Source of the DNA: Astragalus membranaceus
Taxonomy: Eukaryota; Streptophyta; Magnoliopsida; Fabales; Fabaceae
Direction: 5' to 3'
Length of the DNA: 64,000 nucleotides
NCBI GenBank assembly: GCA_039519185.1
Contig: CM076849.1
Span: forward strand, 77,607,621-77,671,620
Under the pieces are notes generated by a model. The model did no database searches. It was given only the letters and a program-made list of their open reading frames with translations, and was not told the DNA's origin. The position numbers and the translations under genes were made by a program. The stretch's first letter is position 1, and each line of letters starts with the position of its first letter. Positions 22,623 to 34,018 of this stretch are shown here, piece by piece.

Positions 22623-24776
22623 ACTCGGGTGAGCTGATAAAAGTGATGCACTGTTTTGTTTTTATTTGGGGAGATCTTTGTCTAGGGTGATTTTTGGATT
22701 TCGGTTTTTCTTGGCTCAAGGTGGGTAGGAAAGGGATTTTCTGGGATTTTGGGGTTTTTGAGGAGATGGCCAAACTTCATTTCAAATCCCGATTGCTTAT
22801 TTCTATGAGACTTAACCTTAGAACAATAACTTATCTATCTTCATGTGTTTGCTCTTTTATTTTCCCTTTTTTTGTGCCCTAATTTTTGCCTGGACCGCTC
22901 TTTGCGAGTTTTCAATCCACCGGGCGCTCATTTTTGCCTAGGCCGCCCTTTGCGGGTTTTCAACCTAGCGAGCTTATTTTATCTTTTTTATTTATTATAT
23001 TTTTTAGAAAGACTTGCACTAAGGGAATATGATACCGACAAGGAAAATTAGTGATCACAGAATTGCCCCAGCATGGAGGACTTAAAGTGTTAGTGGGAAT
23101 GAAACAAAAGTCAAGTATGCACTGATGGGAGAGAATATGCTCTTTAGGGGTGGACGGGGCGGGATTAGACTTGGATGGGAAACTGTGGTAAGGGAGGAAA
23201 ATCAACGGACTCAAACAAGAGAATGTACTCATAGCATGCATGCTCATTAGAAGAATGCTTCACAGAGAGTTAACACTATTTCAGTCTTTTGTCATAGATT
23301 GGATGGGATGCAGTGCTTTTGAAAGAAATGCAAATGAGCTATTGAAAAAAACTGAGTGCCTTGGAACACCTTGAGTTTGCAACCAAGTAAGGACAAACTT
23401 TTTCAAAAAGGATGATTGTTTTGCAAGAACGTCTCACAACTCCTATTTTAGGTAATGAATGAATGCAAGTATGATGCAAATGATTTATTGAAAAAAAGGT
23501 TTTAGAAAAATGTGCTTGACGGGGTATGGCCCGTTCCTACGTATCCCCATTGTAATGAGGAATCAAAGCTTACGTAGTTCTACTGTGTCTTTTTTGAAAT
23601 AATGCTTATGCATGAATGCCATGTTTTGGGTGAACTTGACGAGGATTTTTTTTTTTTTTTTGCATGATTATACATGAAATGCTTATGCTATGCAGATGAT
23701 AATTATTTTTTGTAATGAAAGGGAATGCAAGATGAACGTTTTTTTTTTTTTTTTTTCAAAACTGGAATTTTATACAATGCAAATGATGCAATGATGCAGT
23801 GATGCAATGACGCGATGATGCAAGGATGCTTTTTTTTTTTTGTGTTTTTGCAGAAAGAGGATATTTACAGGTGGTGATTTGAAAATTTTCACCCTATATG
23901 CCACCTCATATAGGCGTTTATTGAAAAGGGAAAGCATATATTTTTTGATTTTCGAAAATTTTGAAGGAAGAATTGATTGAACTGAATGCAACAATGCAGC
24001 ACACAATTTGGAAAGCCCTTGTGACCTAAAAGGGGGAGAAACCTATGATCTAAGGCACTTAGAGGTAATCTTCACATGTAGCTCTATTCACTCCCTCACA
24101 AGGCCACCAGAGCTACAGTCCCTTTCACAAAACTCCCCACAAATGCAGCAAACTGCTAGGTGTGAGGCATCATGAAAGAGCACAACTCTGGTTGAAACTT
24201 TCGCAAGTAGCCAAACGGACAAAGGTCCTGATGGGCTCTTACTACTCGAATCCACTCTCCTAAGTTTTGCAGACCTGGGTTATGGTCCCACTCAAAGCAC
24301 ATAGTCACAGGGTATAAGTGTAGTGTGTGTCAAGGGCATTTTCCCTAGTACTACCCCACCTGCAAATGAGAATCCAGACAGTCCAGACAATAGAAAGCAA
24401 TAACATGTCGTCTACCCTAGGGTTTAATACCAATTAAATACAACTAATCTAGGGTGCCAACAACAATGCACTATTTACCTCAAGAAAGGGAGCGAAGAAG
24501 AGGGAACAGGATAGAATGGGGAAGAGATGCATGAACTTACCTTTGGAGAAAAGGAGCAAAGAATAAGGGAACATGGGGGTTGGAAGAATGCATGGGCATA
24601 AGCAATGAAAGAATAGGAGTAGAAGAGGAGATAGGGAACAACAAAGAAGAAGACAAATGCATATGCCTACAATCAATGAAAAGAAAGAAAGGCAAACAAG
24701 GTTTTAATCAAATCAACAATACATTTAAACCACACATTTAAATTAGTTAGGCTTGACCCTCGTCTTTTAAAAAGTG
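20738..24776 (-). other. Non-coding internal region of element C
   Basis: About 4 kb with no frame similar to gag or pol. Visible features are long poly-T runs (22110-22156, 22587-22620, 23650-23661, 23740-23756, 23830-23841), several TTGCCCC words between 21450 and 21950, one TACGTA structured unit (23515-23581), GATGCAATGATGCA runs (23780-23830) and one AACAAAGG-type unit (24205-24255). Confidence 0.6.
23515..23581. repeat. TACGTA structured unit 5 (internal copy)
   Basis: Same frame as the four LTR units but with CGGGG...CCCG and ATCCCC...GAGGAAT stems. It is the only copy outside the LTRs of C. Confidence 0.65.
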
Positions 24777-24796
24777 TCCCCAGTGGAGTCGCCAGC
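24777..24796 (-). other. Primer binding site of element C (tRNA-Arg-like)
   Basis: The minus strand reads TGGCGACTCCACTGGGG two bases after the LTR end. TGG plus CGACTC fits a tRNA whose acceptor end is GAGTCG-CCA. Ogre elements are described as using tRNA-Arg. I infer that tRNA from memory, not from a search. Confidence 0.65.
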
Positions 24797-27679
24797 TGTT
24801 GCACCCCGAAAAATCCCCGGTTGGGGTTTCTCAATGTACAACGTGGAAAAATTTGGAGCCGCCACCAATATTTTAATTTTAAGACCAAAACATTGAAAAA
24901 GGGTCTTTTGAACAAAGCGGATGGTCTTTTGAAACTAGAGATATAGGTTCGGGGGTCGATTACGCGCGAGGAAGGTGTTAGCACCGCGCACGTCCTTTCT
25001 ACCGAAAGGGAACCTCTAATTAAATGTGTGGTTTTAACGTTTGATTTGAAAAATACCTAGATTTGCCTATTTATTTCTTATTTGGAGATGAATGGGAAAA
25101 CTTTTAATGAAAATATTATTTTTGGTGAAAAAGGGGGAAAAAGGTTTTTTTAGAAAAAAGTGCTTGACGGGACATGGCCCGCTCCTACGTATCTCCCGGT
25201 GCGATGGAGAATTCAAAGCTACGTAGTTCTTGGTTGAAAATGTTTGTGTGTTGGTGTTTTTTAATATAGGGGTCTTAGGATTGCGTGAACTGTGTTGAAG
25301 GACCACTGGGGGTCTGAAGGGCCGCTGGGGGCTGAAGGAGCGCTGGGGCTCTGAAGGACCACAGTTCACTTATCCTAAAACGATGATTAACCCGGCCGTA
25401 AGACCGACTTAATCCCCTACTTTAAAAATAAGATTTTTGATTTTTTTGTTTTATGAAAGAGATGTGTTTGTATTTTTTAATTTAGAAATTGTTTACTTTT
25501 GCGCTTGACAGGGGCGTGCCCCTGCTCCTACGTATCTCCGGGTAGAGAATCAAAGGCGACGTAGTTCTAGTTTCTTTCGAAAATAATTGTTGAAAACTTA
25601 TTGTGAAAATGATTTTTATTTGTTATGCTTGACGGGATGTGACCCGCTCCTACGTATCTCCTGGTGCGATGGAGAATTCAAAGCTACGTAGTTCTAAGGC
25701 TTTGGTTTTGAAAAGGTTTTTGTTTTGTTCTTTTTGGTGAGTTTTCGCAATAGGACGAGCATTAATGAGTGATTAAACTAACAAAGGCTATGGGTAATCA
25801 CTGCTAAATACTCAAAAAGAGTTGTTACCTCTAGTCAGACGAACAAAGGCTCTGATTGACTATTAGTAACGACTTGTTTTTATTATATTTTCGAAAAGGT
25901 TTTCGAAGTAGGACGAGCATTAGCGAATGATTAAACTAACAAAGGTTATGGGTAATCATCGCTAAGTACTCATGTAAATTTGAAGAGCGTTCATAGAGAT
26001 CAAACTAACAAAGGTTATGGGTGACCTCCACTACTTGCTTATTTTTGTTTATTGAAAATGCTTTGAAAATTAATTGGTTTGGAAAAGAGTTTTTAGAAAA
26101 TAAATAAATCATTTTCAATCGAAATCTATGTCCAAAACCAAATGAAAAATGAATGAATGAAGTTCAAACATATTCAACTAATCAAGCAATCATGAACATG
26201 TTGATCATCAACTAAGATTAAGCATGCCAATATAATCAAGAGATTTAATTGTTAAAGGTGCAAGACAAAGTTCTCAAAACAATTGTGTTTGTGTGTGAAG
26301 GAGAATTGCTACACAAGTTGGAAGCAATCTCAAGAGGGGCACATATACCTCTATGCTACACATGTTGGTAGTCTTATAAGGGCACATGATTGTGTAAAAG
26401 GGTTTGTGCACAATTAAGTCAAGACATTCAAATGGCATCAAGAACAAAGGAATACAATTGATCATAGGCATGGAGTATTCTAGGTTAGGTGAATGAACAT
26501 GTGAGCAATGATGCATGATTTGGCAAGCATGTGAATGCATGAGCATACAAGAATGAATGCATGAATGAGTAGACAGGAGGATGCATGAGCATACAAGAAT
26601 GCATGAGCATTTGAGTATGATTACGTTTATTATGCAAGGCATAAATACTTGAGAATGCATGAGAGTGTCGCATGAAGATGCATGAGGGTGAAAATGTTTT
26701 GGTAAAAGGTTTAGGTAAGAAAGTGGTAAAATGTTTTTGGGTTTTTATCTTTTTTAGTGAGTTTTTTGAAATATGACGAGCATTAGCAAATGATTAAACT
26801 AGCAGAGGCTATGATGAATCACTATTAAATACTCAAAAAAGAGAGAGTTGTACCGCTAGTCAAACGAACAAAGGTTCTGATGGACTATTGATAACAACTC
26901 GTTTTTATTATCTTTTTGAAAGTGATTTTCGAAAAAGATTGATTTGCACAATGATCAAACTAACAAAGGTTATGATGGACCATCGTTTATTATTCTTATG
27001 AGAAAAAGACATTGTCGCCAATAGCTAAACGAACAGAGGCTCTGATGAGCTATTAGCAACAATGGGTTGGAAAATGATTCTTTTTGTTTGTTTTTATGAA
27101 AATAATTTGTTTATGGGGATGAAAAGGATTTTTATTTGTTGCGCTTGACGAGAACGTGGCTCGCTCCTACGTATCCCGAACGGGAATCAAAGCGACGTAG
27201 TTCTGAGAAAAGAATGTTTTTTTTTGAAAAGGTTTGAAAGGAGAGGTTGAATCATCTGAGACCATCTTCACCACTTAGAAAATGATGCACTAGGCACAAG
27301 TGGGAATCATGTGGTTCATCATCAACAAGGACACTACAGCTAAATTAAATCACATAGGGCAATCTTGGCATGGATCAGAATGATTGAATTTTAACAAATA
27401 TAAAAACAGAAATACCTCTGATGAAGGCAGATATTACAGATCTGAAGAACAAAAATGAAGCGGAGAACTGGAAAATGAGATTTGCGAGAGTTGTCTTCCC
27501 AGATCTTGTGAAAATGTTTCTGGAGCAATTCTTCTCAGATCTTAAAAAATGTGTGTAGCAATTCTTCTCCCTGATCTTGTGAGCTGTGTCTGTTTTTCTG
27601 ACCCTGTGAAGTTTTTCCCTGTCCTGTGAGATCTCCTCTCCATGAGATGTGTGCCTCCCCAAAATGTGATTTGAGGCTG

Positions 27680-27691
27680 CCTATTTATAGG
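27680..27691 (-). promoter_or_regulatory. TATA-like box in 5' LTR of C
   Basis: CCTATAAATAGG on the minus strand, at the downstream edge of the ATCGAT array. As this is the 5' LTR, it is the likely promoter of the element transcript. Confidence 0.65.
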
Positions 27692-27736
27692 CTTAGAGAG
27701 TAAAAAAATTTTTTAAAACATTTATGGCAAGGATGA

Positions 27737-28155
27737 ATCGATTATTTGAGCCTTTGGAAATGTGCAGGAATCGATTCTTTATTTTTTGAAATGACAAGAA
27801 TCGATTATATGGCCTATGGAAAATGGTAGGAATCGATTTTCAGGACATTTGGAGATCCTGAAAATCGATTCTGTGGTCTTTGGAAACATGTAGGAATCGA
27901 TTCTTTATTTTTGGAAATGATGGGAATCGATTGTATGGCCTATGGAAAAAGGAGGAATCGATTTTCACCTCTTTAAAATGGCCTGAAAATCGATTTCAAG
28001 GCCTATGAAAGGAGAGGGAAATCGATTTTCAGGACATATATAATAGGTGAAAATCGATTCCATGTTTAGTTAAAGCAATGAGGAATCGATTCATGGCCTA
28101 TGGAAGAGCTTAAAAATCGATTTTCAAGACCTATGCAACATACTATAAATCGATT
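27737..28155 (-). promoter_or_regulatory. Phased ATCGAT palindrome array, 5' LTR of C
   Basis: Cores near 27737, 27769, 27800, 27832, 27863, 27895, 27926, 27957, 27988, 28020, 28052, 28084, 28116 and 28149. The mean interval is about 31.7 bp, close to three DNA turns, and the phase holds over 13 intervals. A decayed core (ATCAAT) follows near 28168. Confidence 0.7.
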
Positions 28156-28427
28156 CTTGGCTTAGAAATCAATTCTTGTTTTCCAAAAAAATGCTTTTAG
28201 GTCCTTGCCATACATGCATAAAATGTTTTTCAAAGTTTGCCATGCATGCATAACGTATTTTCAAAACCCTAGTTTCTTAAAAAGTGCATTCTATCCCTAA
28301 GAATGATTCCAACAACTTTGGAGCGGTTTCTAGGATTCAAAATGCAATGCATAATTTATTTTTATTTTTTTGTGGAGAAAATTAGGGTTTTGACCTAAGC
28401 CGGACAAAATTGGGGTATGACACATAT

Positions 28428-28985
28428 TTAAGTGGTTATGTTGTTGACCCTTGATGATTGAGATTACCTGATTGCTGTGAAATGATGATTTGATGTCCTG
28501 ACCTGATACATATTGTCTTTCATATGATTCATTATATAGTTCGATATCTCACCCCTTCTGTTTGAATGTTACCCCTATGTTGGTAACGTGCAGGTAACCA
28601 TGAATGAAGGCTGTGTACCGTCGTTAGTTCGAGTCAGTGTCGTCGCTCTGATACGTAGCACTCGGGGGGATGAACGCATATTATTACTATTTTATTTATG
28701 TTATTTAAGTTGTTTACTGTTGGATTTTGAGTTATGAATCTTGCATAGTTGCCACGGTTGTTTTGTTGAACCATTTGAAATTCCGCTGCGTAGTTAAAAG
28801 AAGTTGACTTGTTTTGAAAGGTTGTTTTGTCGATTCATCCAAAAGCGCTATGTATCTGTGTCCAAAAGCGAATTAACCCGTCTATTGTTTTCACGAAGCA
28901 AATGTGGCACTCCCTTGTTTGTTGAAAAAGATTTTTATGAACTCTGATTTTGCATTATTTCACCGGGTAGAAATGGGGTGTTACA
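28428..28985 (+). repeat. Element B, 5' LTR, right part
   Basis: Continues the LTR interrupted at 14903 and ends GGGGTGTTACA. The uninterrupted sequence is seen at 47345-47918. Confidence 0.9.
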
Positions 28986-28989
28986 TAAG

Positions 28990-29001
28990 TGGTATCGGAG
29001 C
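28990..29001 (+). other. Primer binding site of element B
   Basis: TGGTATCGGAGC four bases after the LTR end, one change from the initiator-Met form TGGTATCAGAGC. Confidence 0.75.
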
Positions 29002-29103
29002 AGTTTCGGTCTGTCCGGCCAAGTTGTCAAGTTATTGTGTCATTGACGATCAAGTATTGTCAATTATTTCTAACTGTTGTTTATGTCGTAGTGATTAGTT
29101 GAG

Positions 29104-30792
29104 ATGGCTGGAAGGAAAGATGCTGCTATCGCTGCTGCTTTGACTGCTATGGCTCAGGCTGTGGAAGGTCAGCAAAACGTTGGTGAAAATGCTGGGTCTC
29201 GTAATTTGGTAACTTTTCAGAGGGGGAATCCGACTACTTTCAAAGGCAAGTATAATCCTGATGGAGCGTTCGCTTGGCTGAAGGAGATGGAGAGGATCTT
29301 CTGTGTGATGGACTGCACTCCAGCGCAGAAGGTTCGTTATGGCACTCATATGTTGGCAGATGAGGCTGATGACTGGTGGTTAGAGACTAGTGAAAGATTG
29401 GTAGCTGCTGATGAGGAGGTCACTTGGGTTGTGTTCCGTAGGGAATTTGTGAGGAAGTACTATCCGGAGGATGTTCGGGGTAAGAAGGAGATTGAGTTCC
29501 TTGAGCTGAAGCAGGGAAACCTGTCGGTTACTGAGTATGCTGGTAAGTTTGTGGAATTGGCTAAGTTTTATCCGCACTATAGTAAAGCAATTGCTGAATT
29601 TTCGAAGTGCGTCAAGTTTGAGAACTGATTGCGACCAGAGATCAAGAAGGCAATTGGGTATCAGAAGATCCGTGTCTTTGCTGATTTGATTGATAGCTGT
29701 AGGATCTACGAGGAGGATAGCAATGCTCATTATAAGATTGTTAACGAGAAGGGGAGCAAGTCTCAAAGTCGTGGTAAGCCGTATGATGCTCCTGCGGGTA
29801 GAGGTGAACCGAAAGCTGCTGATGGTAAGAGGACTAGTGGGGGAGATGCTCCTGCTGGTATTGTGTGCTTCAAATGTGGCAAAGCCGGTCATAGGCGTAA
29901 TGCGTGCAAAGCTGAGACGACAAGGTGTTTCCGTTGCGGTAAGATCGGGCATGAGGTGTCCGGGTGTGAGCATAAGGAGGTGGTTTGTTTCAACTATGGC
30001 GAAGGAGGACACATCAGTAGTCAGTGTCAGAAACCGAAGAAGGAACGAGCTAGTGGAAGAGTGTTCGCTTTGGTAGGGGCAGAGACTTCTAGGGAGGGCG
30101 GACTTATTAGAGGTACATGCTTCATTAAAGGTATTCCTCTAACTTATATTGTTGATACCGGTGCTACTCTTTGTTTTATTGCTGCTGATTGTGTTGAAAG
30201 ATTGGATCTTGCGTTGTCTTCTATGAATGGAGAAATGGTTGTCGACACTCCAGCTAATGGGTCGGTGACTACTTCTCTTGTGTGTTCTGGGTGTCCCTTG
30301 TCGATTTTTGACAGAGACTTTGTTGTTGATTTAATTTGGTTTCCGTTAAGCGGAGTGGATGTGATCTTAGGTATGAACTGGTTAGAGTATAACCATGCAC
30401 ATATTAATTGTCATAGCAAGTCTATAAGTTTTTCTACCCCTGAAGAGGAGGGAGCTGGTTTGTTGTCTGCTAGACAATCGCGAAAATTAATCCGGGTGCA
30501 AGGGAAAACTTCGCAAAGTAGACAGAAGAGTTATCATGATAAGCGAAGAAAGGATTTGGAATTTCATATGGACGATGTGCAAGTGCGGGATAATCTCACT
30601 GTGGAGACGATGCCTGTGCGTATCGAGGATCATGAGGTGAAGACTCTAAGAGGTAAGGAGATCGCTTTGGTGAAAGTAGTCTGGTTGGGAGCTGCCGGAG
30701 AAAGCATGACGTGGGAGCTAGAAAGCAAGATGCGGGAGTCATATCCCGAGTTATTCGAGTCAGGTAAATTTTCGAGGACGAAAATATTCTAA
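29104..30792 (+). pseudogene. gag-pol: Ty3/gypsy gag with protease and deleted pol, element B
   Basis: The frame starts at 29104 (MAGRKDAAIAAALTAMAQAV), has a Retrotrans_gag domain (WWLETSERL, FRREFVRKYYPEDVRGKKEI) and is stopped by TGA at 29626-29628. The same frame then runs to 30792. It shows three zinc knuckles (CFKCGKAGHRRNACK, CFRCGKIGHEVSGC, CFNYGEGGHISSQC; the third has Tyr for Cys) and an aspartic protease (VDTGATLCF, VILGMNWLEYNHAHINC). At about codon 290 after the stop it jumps to integrase C-terminal words (SYHDKRRKDLEF) and again to the pol tail (LVKVVWLG, MTWELESKMRESYPELF). Reverse transcriptase, RNase H and the integrase core are absent. The tail resembles chromovirus (Tekay/Del-like) pol. 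Not functional. Confidence 0.9.
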
Positions 30793-30804
30793 GTGGGGGA
30801 GAGT
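30789..30804 (+). other. Polypurine tract of element B
   Basis: AAGTGGGGGAGAGT directly precedes the 3' LTR start TGTAACGCCCC. Confidence 0.85.
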
Positions 30805-33040
30805 TGTAACGCCCCAAAATTTAATTAATTATTTAATTGAATTGTTTGGGAATTTAATTGGGAGAAATATAATGGAATAACTATATGTTAGTGTATGTAG
30901 ACCTGTTATTAGTGTTAGGATTAGTAAAGGAGAGGTGTTAGGGAAAAAGCCCATGATTAAGTCACATTAGCTAAGAAAAGCCCATAAAATTAAATAAAGT
31001 ATAAACAAGAGGAATTTTAGGGTGTGCTCATTTAGAAGGAACAAAATAAGAGGGGCCTTGGAGAGGAGAGCAAGGGCGCGACAGCCAAGAGAGAAAAAGA
31101 GGGAGAGAGCGACGCCAAGAGGAGAGAGGAGGCTAGGGTTTCGTGATCTTCTAAGGCTAGGGTTCGTGATCTTCTAAGGCTAAGGAAAGGGTGGGATTCA
31201 AGCCTTATAATGGGATATATGAATTACTTTATGTGGGGGTTAGGGTTTGATGATTGTCATACGTATGATCATATATGTATTGAATGCCTTGTTGAATAAT
31301 TATATTCGTGTGATTGATATTCCTATGCCCTAGAATTGTTATTGTATTTTGCCATGATCATGAGAAATTGAATTGGTTGCTGAAAGTGGCGCCCTGTCCC
31401 TAGGCGCCCTGTCACTATTTTTGTTGTTGCTGAAAGTGGCGCCCCATCCCTAGGCGCCCAGTCCCTGTGTTGTTGCTGAAACTGGCGCCCTAGGCGCCCA
31501 GTTCCTGTTGTTGTTGCTGAAACTGGCGCCCTAGGCGCCCTGTGCTGGGTGTTTTGTTGCTTGCTGATAATGGCGCCCCATCCCTAGGCGCCATGCTCTA
31601 CTTTTCTGTGTTGTTGGTGTTGGCGCACTGTCCCCAGGTGCCACACCCTAATTTTGTGCTGTTGTTGTTGGCGCCCTGTCCCTAGGCGCCATACCTTATT
31701 TTGCTGTTGTTGCTGAAGGCGCCCTGTTCCTAGCCGCCTGTTCCTGTTTATTGTTGTTGCATGTTGGCGCCCTGCCCCTAGGCGCCAGTTCCTGTTTGAT
31801 GTTGTTGCATGTTGGCGCCCTGTCCCTAGGCGCCAGTTCCTGTTTGTTGTTGTTGCATGTTGGCACCTTGCCCCTAGGCGCCATTTCCTGTTTGATGTTG
31901 TTGCATGTTGGCGCCCTGCCCCAAGGCGCCAGTTCCTGTTTTTTGTTGTTGCATGTTGGCGCCATGTCCCCAGGCGCCACACCCATTCCTGTGTTGCTGG
32001 TGTTGGCGCCCTGTCGCTAGGCGCCACACCCTAGTTCGCTGTTGTTGTTGCTGTGTTGCTGTTGCTGTGTTGCCGTTGCTGTGCTGCTGTTGCTGTGTTG
32101 CTGTTGTTGTGTTGCTGTTGCTGTGTCACTGTTGCTGTGCTGCTGTTGCGGTGTTGCTGTTGCTGTGCTGCTATTTCTGTGTTGTTGTGGCTGTGCTGCT
32201 GTTGCTGTTGCTGGTGTTGCTATTGGTGTTGCTGCTGCTGCTGTTGCAGTGTTGCTGGTGTTGCTGTTGGTGTCGTTGCTGCCGTTGTTGCTGTTGCTGT
32301 TGGTGCTGCTGTCGGTGTTGGCGGTGTTGCTGTTGTTGCTGCCGTTGCTGTTGTTGCTGTTGGTGCTGCTCTGTTGCTGTTGTTGTCGGTGTGTCTGGCG
32401 CCTTGGGCGCCAAGGGCGCCAGTGTGGCTGCCCGGTTGTGTTGCTTGCCCGCAGTGGGCGCCAAGGGCGCCAAGGGTGGCTGCCCAAATGTGAATTTCAC
32501 GATTGTTATTTAAAATGATGTTGAATATGTGATTAGGCCCAAAGTTGCCAAATGGTTGAAAGTTGCTAAATTATTGCGATGTTGCCAGAATGTTGAAAAT
32601 TGCTAAGTTGTAACTTGTGACGACGAAGGTTGTACGAAGACGAATTTGCCTCTATTCTTTGGCAGGTGATGTGTTGTAGGCCTACGGCCAATGCTGCTTT
32701 CCGATGTTGTTGCGTTGCTATGTAACCATTGTTATTTGTTTGTGCATTTACATAGCGTCGCATGCATAGCATATTTTTACGATGGAGCTATGCTCAAACC
32801 ACGATGGCCTGGATTGGCAAACCACGACGACGATGTTGCGATGTTGATGCCCCTATTTACGGGCTTGAATTATGGTACCACATGCATTATAGGGCGGTGA
32901 CCCTGAGTCGAGTCGCATTTTGCATTCATGTTGCATATTTATGCGATTGAAATGATTTTGACTGTTGTGATGTAATGACCTGACCGTTGTGATATGATGA
33001 TGTTGACTGCTGTGAAATGATGATTTGATGACCCATTTGT
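30805..33040 (+). repeat. Element B, 3' LTR, first 2.2 kb
   Basis: Matches 12476-14840 with a few percent differences, including its own GGCGCC array (31380-32030) and TGC/TGT array (32040-32390). It stops at ATTTGTATT and continues as element A LTR sequence. The true LTR end is found at 46566-47918. Confidence 0.85.
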
Positions 33041-34018
33041 ATTACGGTTCGGTGACTTCATCTCTCGGCTCAACTCTCGGGATTCCTACGTATTGGTGAG
33101 TTATTGAGTTTTATGATTATCGGTTGGGATTGTGATTGAATTGTTGATGATTGCTCGGAGATTATAGAATGTCTGTTTTTATGTCTCGGAGATTATAGAA
33201 TGTCTCGGTATTGGATTAAAAGCGAAACGGAACGAAATCGAGTTTTTAAACATCAGTTTTTTGCATTTCTACAACGCATCGCTTCGCGACCTGTGGCTGT
33301 CGCGACGCGACCATGAATATTTTTGCGAAGGTTTTGGTTCTGTAACTTTACGCGTCGCGACGGAACCTGTTCGTGTCACGACACAGTGTAATTTTTTAAC
33401 AAACCTAACCGATTTTGTTTTCGCGATATCTTTTGATCCGGTGGTCCGATTGAAATGTTTTAAAATGCGTTGGAAAGAATATTAAAAGACCTATTCAGAT
33501 ATGTCAATTAGATTTTGAAATGCCCTTTTCTGAAGGTTAAGTTCATGATATAATGTTGAGTGTTCATGCTATGTTAAGTGGAGTATTATTGATGTATTGT
33601 GTTTGGACTGACTGGATGATTAGTGTAAGTTTAGTTAATAACTTTAGTAAGCCGTGTGAGATCACCTAAGGTTAGTAATCAGATCATATTAGTAATTAGA
33701 TCATGTTAATGATAAGATCATGTTAGTATTGAGACCATGTTAAGTTAAGCTCAGTGTTAAGTTAGGTTCATTATTATGCTCAGTTCATTGTTATGTTCAG
33801 ATCAGTATTCAGTTCAGGTAAATTAAAATATATACGTCAGTTCAGTTAGGGTGATGACCCTATTTTTAGTTTAGTGTGCTAGGGGAGGGGAAGTCATGAG
33901 CTCTATGAACCTAGGCCCCATGAGGGGTCCAGTCGATTAGCGGAATGGGTTCACCGGGAGCTTATTTTGCCAAGTGACCGGTGACACGCTAAAAATTCAG
34001 TTTAGTTTATGTGTTGCC
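33041..34018 (+). repeat. Duplicated fragment of the LTR of element A
   Basis: Near-identical to 11474-12475, with a 30-bp-scale local duplication near 33157-33206. The left junction to B shows ATT shared by both partners. At the right it meets an LTR of B at exactly the same insertion point as at 12475/12476, so the A-B junction itself was duplicated. Confidence 0.85.

Larger units (their letters stand above)
14904..28422 (-). mobile_element. Element C: non-coding Tat/Ogre-like Ty3/gypsy element (13.5 kb)
   Basis: Two direct LTRs of 3626 bp each (14904-18529 and 24797-28422) enclose 6267 bp. Orientation is minus: the primer site TGGCGACTCCACTGGGG abuts the right LTR and the purine tract AAAGAGGGGCAGC abuts the left one. 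TGGCGACTC resembles the tRNA-Arg primer site reported for Ogre, and the LTR start TGTCATACCCCAATTTTG looks Ogre-like to me. No gag or pol similarity is visible in any frame, so it is a large non-autonomous derivative. The LTRs look nearly identical: I noticed one A/T difference near 17816/27708. The insertion must be recent. Confidence 0.85.
24797..28422 (-). repeat. Element C, 5' LTR (minus-strand sense)
   Basis: Same length (3626 bp) and almost the same sequence as 14904-18529. It carries the TATA-like box at 27680-27691 and the array at 27737-28155. CATAT follows at 28423-28427. Confidence 0.92.

Noticed and set aside
22546..22773. Lys-rich or Phe-rich frames near poly-T runs (also 21987-22223)
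   Set aside because: Translations of homopolymer runs only.
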